NCBI GenBank assembly: GCA_030063045.1
Contig: JAQSEB010000109.1
Coordinates: 248,001 to 312,000, forward strand
DNA: 64,000 nucleotides
Origin: Pratylenchus scribneri
Lineage: Eukaryota > Nematoda > Chromadorea > Rhabditida > Pratylenchidae
Reading direction: 5' to 3'
Below the pieces are notes generated by a model that was given only the letters and a program-made list of their open reading frames with translations, searched no databases and was not told where the DNA came from. Positions within the stretch are counted from its first letter, which is position 1; each line of letters opens with the position of its first letter. A program made the position numbers and the translations under genes. This document shows, piece after piece, positions 53,605 to 61,089 of the stretch.

Positions 53605-54428
53605 GAGGGGGGGGGGGGCAAGAAAATTATCAGCAGCAGGGAGCAATAACTATAATAATAGGATGATTAAGAAGATGATGATGGTCTTCTTCATATCATT
53701 TTCATCTTCATCATTATCCTCATCTTCATCCTCATCATCTCATCTTCAACATCCTTATCTTTATCATCATCCTCATCATTAATTTCATCACCTCATCTTC
53801 ATCATCCTCTCATCTTCATCTTCAGCTCCTCCTCATCATCGTTATCCTCATCTTCTCATCATCTTCATAATAATCATCCTCTCATCCTCATCGTCATCAT
53901 CTTCTTCATCATCATCATTATCCTCATCTTCTCATTATCTTCATCATTCTCATTCTCGACTTCATCATCATCATCATCATCATTATCCTCATCTTCATCA
54001 TCTTGTTCATCTTCATCATCATCTTCATCATTATTATCATCTTCATTATCTTCACCCTCATCATCATCTCATCTTCATCATCGTCGGCTTCATCTTCATC
54101 ATTATCCTCATCCTCATCATTTTCTTCATCATCATCATTATACATTATCCTCATCATCATCTCATCTTCATCCTCAATATCATCTCATCTTCATCTTCAT
54201 TATCCTCTCATTCTCATCTTCAATCTCATCTTCATCCTCATCATCTTCATCTTCAAAATCACCAAAATCATCATCTTCATCATCCTATCATTCAAATCTT
54301 CATCATCAACATCATTATCCCCTTCTTCACCATCTTCTTCATCCTCATTATCTTCTCCATCATCTTCATCATGATCTTCCTAATCATCCTATTTTATATT
54401 ATAGGTCTTGTCGCCCCGCCCAAAAAAA
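53605..54428. mobile_element. MITE-like element filled with TCATC-type microsatellite, copy 1
   Basis: Ends are a G-rich tract (GGGGGGGGGGGGCAAG) and CTTGTCGCCCCGCCC. Inside these, TATAATAATAGGATGATTAA mirrors TTAATC...ATCCTATTTTATATTATA (right half: CCTAATCATCCTATTTTATA). Between them is about 700 bp of TCATC/TCTTCATCA microsatellite. Serine-rich (plus) and Asp/Met-rich (minus) ORFs here are repeat artefacts. Confidence 0.75.
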
Positions 54429-54926
54429 ACAGGATGCATCAATATTCTTTCCCTTTTTGCATAAATAAATCATTTTAAAAAATTAAGAAAAGTTGATTGA
54501 TTTGATGATGTATTGCTATGCTTGAATGCTAATTTATCTGTGAAATGTTTTATTTAACTTTTTTCACATTAGTGTTATTTTGCTTATTTTTAATACTAGC
54601 TCAGGAGTTCGCCCTACGGGCGAACTCCTGAGCTAGGCAAAATAATCAACAACAATCATGCTAAAATATGCAAAAAATTTTATTTTTAATTCTGATTTTA
54701 TTTTGATTTTTAATTATGATTTTTAATTATGATTTTATTCTGATTTTTAATTCTGATTTTATTCTTTTTCTGATTTTTAATTCTGATTTTTAATTCTGAT
54801 TTTATTCTTTTTCTGATTTTTAATTCTAATTTTATTCTGATTTTTAATTCTGATTTTATGCTTATTCTGATTTTTAATTCTGATTTAATTCTGTTTTTTA
54901 ATTCTAATTTTGTTACTTTCCTGTTT
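54429..54926. other. Spacer with a perfect GC-rich hairpin and TTTTAATTCTGA repeats
   Basis: 54596-54636 is a 19-bp perfect inverted repeat (CTAGCTCAGGAGTTCGCCC) around a TAC loop. 54690-54905 is a run of imperfect TTTTTAATTCTGATTTTATTC units that also occur at 53500-53590, before copy 1 of the microsatellite element. No coding sequence. Confidence 0.75.
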
Positions 54927-55699
54927 TTTGGGGGCGTGGGGCAAGAAAATTATCACTTATCAGGGGGCAAGACTTATAATATTTAATAGAATGATTAAAA
55001 AGATGATGATGCATCTCATCTTCATCATCATCATCTCATCTTCATCATCATCGTCTTCATCTTCAACATCCTCATCATCATTATCATCCTCATCTTCATC
55101 ATCATCGTCCTCATCTTCATCATCATCATCTCATCTTCATCGTCCTCATCTTCATCATCCTCATTATCATCCTCATCTCATCTTCATCATCATCGTCCTC
55201 ATCTTCATCATTATCATTCTCATCTCATCTTCATCATCATCATCTCATCTTCATCATCATCATCTCATCTTCATCGTCATCTTCATCATCCTCATCTTCA
55301 TCATCCCCTTCATCATCATGATCATTAACATCCTCATCCTCGCATCGTCATCTTCATCCTCATCATCATCATCTTCCTCATCTTCATTATCTCCTTCATC
55401 GTCATTTTCATCATTATCCTCATCTTAATTCTTAATCATCATCATCCTCATAATCACATCTTCATCATCATCCCCATCTTCATCCTCTCATCCTCATCTT
55501 CATCCTCATCATCATCATCTTCCTCATCTTCATTATCTCCTTCATCGTCATTTTCATCATTATCCTCATCTTAATCATCATCATCTCATCTTCATCATCA
55601 TCTTCATCATTATCCTCATCTTCATCGTCATCATCATCTCATCTTCCTAATCATCCTATTTTATATTATAGGTCTTGCCGCCCCCGCCACAAAAAAAAT
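54927..55699. mobile_element. MITE-like element filled with TCATC-type microsatellite, copy 2
   Basis: Left end TTTGGGGGCGTGGGGCAAG, right end CTTGCCGCCCCCGCCACAAA. AGAATGATTAAAAAGATGATG at the left corresponds to CATC..CTTCCTAATCATCCT at the right. The core is about 650 bp of TCATCTTCATCA repeats. The preceding TTTTAATTCTGA block is shared with copy 1, so the mobile or duplicated unit may include it. Confidence 0.75.
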
Positions 55700-56509
55700 G
55701 GTTGAATGGAAAGAACAAATGAAGCAAAAATCGAAAATAATTATTAAGATTGAGTGAATGTGTGAAGAAGGAATTAAAAATTGTATTGTTTTCTGTCATT
55801 TAAATTTAGTTAAGTTAAAAATGATGCATTGTATTCTTTTAAATTATTCCATTTTTATGTTCCGAATTGACTCTGCTTTTTCAGAAAAATAAAAAAAAAT
55901 AAATCTATTTAATTAATTCTAAAGAAACTTTCCAACGTGCTTTTATTCTTTGGGAAATTTCACAATAGTTCCAGTCAGTAGAAGTAAATAAAAATAAATA
56001 GCTGAAAACAAATTTCCGAAATAAAAAATAAAAAAGAACTGAAAAAGAACATGCACATTTTTTAATTCTTTATCCTAATTTTTCTTTTTCCTTTTTTTAT
56101 TCTTTATGTCTAAAAAATGTTTTTCTCTATTTCTTCTAAAAAAAACAAAACGCCAAGTTCAAAATAATTTTTTATAACAAACCAACAGAAAATTATATAT
56201 AGGATTGGAAATTTTTTTGGAAAAATCATAGATTTTTGAAAATCATAGATTAGATGATGTCTAATCAAAAATCTAATGTCAAATTCGTGATCAGCGCCCC
56301 AAATTACCCTAAGAAAGTTGCATCCCGAAATATTAAAACAATTTTTAATTTGGGATCCCTTTTCCTTACATTTGCCTTTGAAAATACATAACGCCAAAGA
56401 TAATTTAAACAATATTTTTTGGAACAAACCGACAGAAAATTATATATAGGATGGCTTAATCTTTAAGCATTATTTTTAATTTGACAGATATCTCTATTCA
56501 TCAATTAAA
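55700..56509. other. Gap upstream of chemoreceptor 3, with a direct repeat
   Basis: A segment of about 60 bp (ACGCCAA...AATA.TTTTT..AACAAACC.ACAGAAAATTATATATAGGAT) occurs at 56148-56205 and again at 56390-56452, just before the ATG. No coding sequence recognised. Confidence 0.5.
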
Positions 56510-57760
56510 ATGACATTGAATGCAATTTTTCACATAAATTCTCTTCTAATTCCCCCGATGGGTTTCTTGTTGAATTTCACTCTTCTTTGGCTAATCCTTC
56601 ATCGAACACCAAAAGAAATGTGGCTCCATAGTCGGGTACTGCTCCAAACATGCATTCTGGACATTCTCCTTCTGATTATTTTCTGTATTGGGATGCCAGT
56701 GAGTTATTTATAATTTTACTTCAAATAATATCTAATATTATCCGATATAGTTTCTAACTTTCCTCGACAAAGATGGAAACAATGCTTTAATTTTATTTGA
56801 TGGCTATTTGATTTTTTCTGGTTTATTTGGCACATTTTTCAGTGATTCAATACATTTATTGCTTCTATTTTTATTATTCCATTTTTTCTTTCATTTGGAG
56901 GTTTTTGCCATTGCCATACAATTTGTTTACCGTTATTTAGTCTTAAATCGGTAAAAAATTTAAATAATAAATTTATTGATTTTTTGACTAATTTGTTTTA
57001 ATGTATAAAAATTATTGAAAATAAATTCAAAAAAATTTGTAGCAACATGAAGATTACACTATGTCGCTATCTGCCTTTAATTATTGTACCACTAATTTGT
57101 TCATTCTTAACAACATGTGGCATTTTTTATCCAATTACGAAGCCAATGTTGAATAATTCTCTTAATTTTTCTGAGATTTGCATTGATTTCAACGAGAATA
57201 TCATCAAATTTGCAGCCTTTGAATCTAATGTGAATATAAATTTTTATTATAAATTTAAATTATAATTTAAGGATACAAAGAAAATTGCGCTTTTAGTAAT
57301 GGTATTTTGCCATTTCCTATCCTATTCAATTATTATTTATTGTGGGGTAAAAATGGTCAAATATGTGGCCGCCCATGCAATGAATGAACGGCTGAAGGAG
57401 CTGAATAAACAATTGACCAAAAGCTTGATTATTATTGTGAGAATCATCAAAAATTTTAAAATAAAAATTAATTTCTTTATTTAGAAAAATATTTTTATAC
57501 AATTATTTAAATTAAATAAAAATTTTAATTAATTTTAGGCCAGTTTTCCAATAATTTCTCAAGCTATTTCTGCTATTCTTTTCTTGAGTACAATGTTCAT
57601 AGGATTTGTGAATATGAATGAAGGATTTTTCATTTTTTTAATAATCCATTGGCTGCCAATTTTTAATCCTTTGGCCACTATTTGGACATTTAGACCATAT
57701 CGAGATGCGTTGATGGCACCATTCAAAAAAGGAGCAATTGTTGTTCCATTACAATTATGA
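56510..57760 (+). CDS. Nematode 7TM chemoreceptor, paralogue 3, 5 exons, 320 aa
   Basis: Exons: 56510-56698, 56751-56950, 57043-57229, 57272-57436, 57539-57760, all in phase. Same motifs as its relatives: HINSLLIPPMGFLLNFTLLW, HRTPKEMWLHSRVLL, QFVYRYLVLNR, KMVKYVAAHAMNERLKELNK, HWLPIFNPLATIWTFRPYRD. Exon 3 has one extra codon and exon 4 one fewer than the siblings. No repeat inserted in its short introns. It ends GAIVVPLQL, like paralogue 2. The broken paralogue 4 follows only 150 bases downstream. Confidence 0.88.
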
Positions 57761-57920
57761 TCGAGCAGAAGAATAAATTTTTAAGAAATAATTATATTAT
57801 TTTAATAATTTTCAAAATTATTTTTAGACAAAATTACTAGATGACTAACAAATAGAAAAAATTATACTAATTGCTTCATAATGATCATAATTTTATTTTT
57901 ATTATTATAGTATTCAACAG

Positions 57921-59115
57921 CAGGGATGAGCGCATTGCGTTTTGCGTTTTGCGTTAATTGCGTTCATTTTTGGCCATTGCGTTTCGTTTTGCGTTTTGCG
58001 TAAAAATGGGAAAATTAACGCAAAAAAACGCAAAAATGCAATGAAAATTGTTTTAATTTAATTTCAAAAAATTGATTTTTTAATGAAATTTGTTCGTTGA
58101 TTTACCATTTTTGGCTTGAATTTTTCGCTGCGCGGCCATTTTTGGCTTGAATTTTTCGCTGCGCGGCCATTTTTGGCTTGAATTTTTCGCTGCGCGGCCA
58201 TTTTTGGATTGAATTTTTGGCTGCGCGGCCATTTTTGGGCTTGAATTTTTCGCTGCGCGGCCATTTATGGCTTGAATTTTTGGCTTCGCGGCCATTTATG
58301 GCTTGAATTTTTGGCTTCGCGGCCATTTTTGGCTTGAATTTTTCGCTGCGCGGCCATTTTTGGCTTGAATTTTTGGCTGCGCGGCCATTTTTGGCTTGAA
58401 TTTTTCGCTGCGCGGCCATTTATGGCTTGAATTTTTGGCTTCGCGGCCATTTTTGGCTTGAATTTTTCGCTGCGCGGCCATTTTTGGCTTGAATTTTTCG
58501 CTGCGCGGCCATTTTTGGCTTGAATTTTTCGCTGCGCGGCCATTTTTGGCTTGAATTTTTGGCTGCGCGGCCATTTTTGGGCTTGAATTTTTCGCTGCGC
58601 GGCCATTTATGGCTTGAATTTTTGGCTTCGCGGCCATTTATGGCTTGAATTTTTGGCTTCGCGGCCATTTTTGGCTTGAATTTTTCGCTGCGCGGCCATT
58701 TTTGGCTTGAATTTTTGGCTGCGCGGCTAGAAAAAATTTCTTTACAAAAAACGTAATCTTAGTGCTGGATGTTTCTGGATTGTTCATTCATGATAAAAAA
58801 CCTAATTGAAAAATTTTAATCAATTTATATTAGCTTAAACGAAAATCTTTTTTTCTGACACCAAAATCTTTTTTTTCAAGGCCAATGTACTTTTCTTTGA
58901 AAATAAATCTGACAGCCCTGACTTGATAATAATTGAAAAGAAAATTTTAATTTTCAAAAAAGAAAAAATTTTTTGACCATTGCGTTTTGCGTTTTGCGTT
59001 ATTGCGTCCATTTTAGGCCGTTGCGTTGCGTTTTCCGTTTTGCGTAAAAAAAATTTTGAACGCATTGCGTTTTGCGTTTTGCGTTCGGCCGCTTTTGCCG
59101 TTGCGCTCATCCCTG
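57921..59115. mobile_element. hAT-like non-autonomous element, 1195 bp, in a chemoreceptor exon
   Basis: The ends CAGGGATGAGCGCA and TGCGCTCATCCCTG form a perfect 14-bp TIR, flanked by an 8-bp duplication TTCAACAG (57913-57920 and 59116-59123). CAGGG-type ends and 8-bp duplications are hAT hallmarks. Subterminal regions are full of TTGCGTTTTGCG repeats, a typical hAT arrangement for transposase binding. No transposase ORF; the core is a 31-bp minisatellite. Confidence 0.92.
58104..58729. repeat. 31-bp minisatellite, about 20 copies, inside the hAT-like element
   Basis: The unit is GCGGCCATTTTTGGCTTGAA + TTTTTCGCTGC. Variants are TATGG for TTTGG, TTGGCTTCGC for TTCGCTGCGC, and one-base expansions. 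Because 31 is not a multiple of 3, all three minus-strand frames are open and give overlapping 66-113-codon ORFs with the same 31-residue periodicity. These are not genes, and it is not a CRISPR array since there are no distinct spacers. Confidence 0.93.
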
Positions 59116-60101
59116 TTCAACAGTACTTGATGCAAATGGAAAAAATGTTTTAACATTATTTGATGGCTATTTAATTGTTTCCGGTTTATTTCGTTCATTT
59201 TTCAATGAACCAATGCATTTATGGTTTTTGGTATTAATATGGCATTTTTTATTCGAATTGGATATTTTTGCTATTGCTGTTCAATTTCTATATCGTTATT
59301 TGGTCTTAAATCGGTATTTGTAAAATTTATTGATTCATAATATAATATAATAAATTTATAGAAATATAAAAATAACCCTAAATCGATATTTGCTCTTCCT
59401 TACTGTGCCAATAATTTGTTCATTTTTAATGACATGTATGGGTAATTATGCAATCAAGAAACCTTTGTTGAATAATTCCATTGATTTTTCTACGGTTTCC
59501 ATTGATTTCAATGAGAATATCACATTTGCAGCATATGAAATGAATGTGAGAATTAATTTTTTATAAATATAATAATTGAATTATGCAATTAAGGAATTTA
59601 CAAAAAATATTGTTATATTATTTATTATATTTTGCTATTTTTTATCATATTCAATTATTATTTTTTGTGGTCGACAAATGGTCAAATATGTGGCCGCCCA
59701 TGCAATGAATGAATGGTTGAAGGAACTGAATAAACAATTGACTAAAAGCTTGATTATTATTGTAAGTTCATAAAGAATTTTAACATTTTTTACCAATTAA
59801 TATTTGTGTTTTTTTTTCTGTGGTACACAAATTTTTATACCCTATTAGAATTATTTAATTTGAAAATAATTTTTAATTTCAGGCCAGTTTTCCGCTTATT
59901 TTTCAAGCTTCTTTTGGTCTTTTTTTAATTACTTCGATGTTTATAACTGTGATGAATGTGAATGAAGGAATTTTTGTTTATTTGATAATCCATTGGCTGC
60001 CTATTTTCAATCCTTTGGCCACTCTTTGGACATTTCGGCCATATCGAGATGCTTTGATGGCTCCATTCAAAAAAGCAATTGTTGATGTTGTGCCGCATTA
60101 A

Positions 60102-60662
60102 ACGTTTTCGAATATCGACGATCCAGGAAAGGCTGGATCGAAAAAGTGAATAAAGAAAATTAAGAAAAAAGGATGAAAATCAATGATAAATTTCCCCTTC
60201 CCTTCTTCCCCCTTTTTTCCCCGATATCCATTCTTTCCTTTTACGGGCGTTGTTCGCCAAATACTGCGCTGAGCGCATCCATTCATTTTTTCCCCCAAAT
60301 TTTACACTTTTTAATCGCGCATTCGGCGCAAACAACCAGTTCCCCTTTTTTGTTCACATTTTGATAGCTATCGCATGATTTGAGCAATTTTGCCCCTTTT
60401 AATCATATAATTGTCTTCTATTCGGAGTTCTCTCCGCCATTCATTCATTCATTCAATTCAATCGCCAAAAAGTGTCCTTCCAATTCATTCATTCAATCCA
60501 ATCAACCAAACACATATTTTTGTCCATTTTGTTCATAAATTTTTGTTATTTAATAAATTAAATAAAATTTAATATAATAAATTTCGCCTAAATTTCCCAA
60601 CCCAATTTCACATCAACAAAGCTCAGATAGGAGCAAAAAGTAAATTCCGAACAATTTACTCA
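60102..60662 (+). repeat. Probable 5' LTR of the second BEL/Pao element (left boundary unresolved)
   Basis: The right boundary is set by CA at 60661-60662, one base before the primer site. The left boundary must lie after the chemoreceptor stop at 60101; TG starts at about 60146 and 60182 are candidates. Without the 3' LTR, which is outside the window, it cannot be fixed. AATAAA-type signals lie near 60550-60590. Confidence 0.5.
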
Positions 60663-60663
60663 G

Positions 60664-60680
60664 TGGCGACCCTGGCAGGA
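60664..60680 (+). promoter_or_regulatory. Primer binding site of the second BEL/Pao element
   Basis: TGGCGACCCTGGCAGGA starts with TGG. Its complement reads as the T-arm and acceptor end of a tRNA beginning GACCCTG with discriminator G, plausibly an arginine tRNA. This differs from the first element's site. Confidence 0.7.
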
Positions 60681-61089
60681 CATTTTGCTGCGGGCCAATC
60701 AACTCATCGTCATCATCATCAAAAAGTGGATTTGGTCGGTTAATTGGGAAAAATTCAAATCATTTTTCACTTTTATTTAACTTAACTGTGTCAGTGCAGT
60801 TTCGTTGAATACAAACAATAGAAATATTAACCTTTACGTGTCCGTGCGTAATAGTTAATATTTAAAAACAAAATTTGGGCAAAACTTCCAACTTTTTCAT
60901 TGAATTTTTGGACAAAAATATAAAATTTGGGAAAAAATAAAGGAAACTTAATCCATTCCATTGGATTTCGTTTACGGTCTTCTTCCTCCTTCTTCTGCTG
61001 TCTGAAATAACTTAATCGTTTCCATTCGATTTCGTTAATTGACAAAAGTTCTACATCTTCAACAGCCTGATCACACACACCCATTCATC

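Larger units (their letters stand above)
57911..60101 (+). pseudogene. Nematode 7TM chemoreceptor, paralogue 4: lacks exon 1, exon 2 split by a hAT-like element
   Basis: Remaining exons: 2 = 57911-57920 plus 59124-59313, 3 = 59362-59545, 4 = 59594-59761, 5 = 59883-60101. Exons 3-5 are intact with good splice sites and the cluster's standard lengths (184/168/219). Exon 2 is interrupted by a 1195-bp element and its 8-bp duplication; without them it is exactly 200 bases, like its siblings. No exon 1 sequence lies between the stop of paralogue 3 (57760) and the acceptor at 57910. The C-terminus VDVVPH is closest to paralogue 1 (VDVVTH). It cannot make a normal receptor as it stands. Upkeep of exons 3-5 suggests recent inactivation. 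Confidence 0.88.

Noticed and set aside
53924..55428. Serine-rich plus-strand and Asp/Met-rich minus-strand ORFs of 78-172 codons
   Set aside because: They are translations of TCATC-type microsatellite with no codon bias or splice context.
58064..58668. Minus-strand ORFs of 66-113 codons reading MAAQRKIQAKNG-type repeats
   Set aside because: They are three frames of the same 31-bp minisatellite, which is why all share one periodicity; no gene signals.
58104..58729. Possible CRISPR-like array
   Set aside because: The units are directly adjacent with no distinct spacers, and the genome is eukaryotic; it is a minisatellite.
60086..60662. 5' LTR of the second BEL/Pao element starting at TGTTGTGCCG and supplying the stop codon of the chemoreceptor
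   Set aside because: The paralogue at 44340 ends with the matching codons (VDVVTH then TAA), so the stop and the bases before it belong to the receptor. The LTR must begin later.
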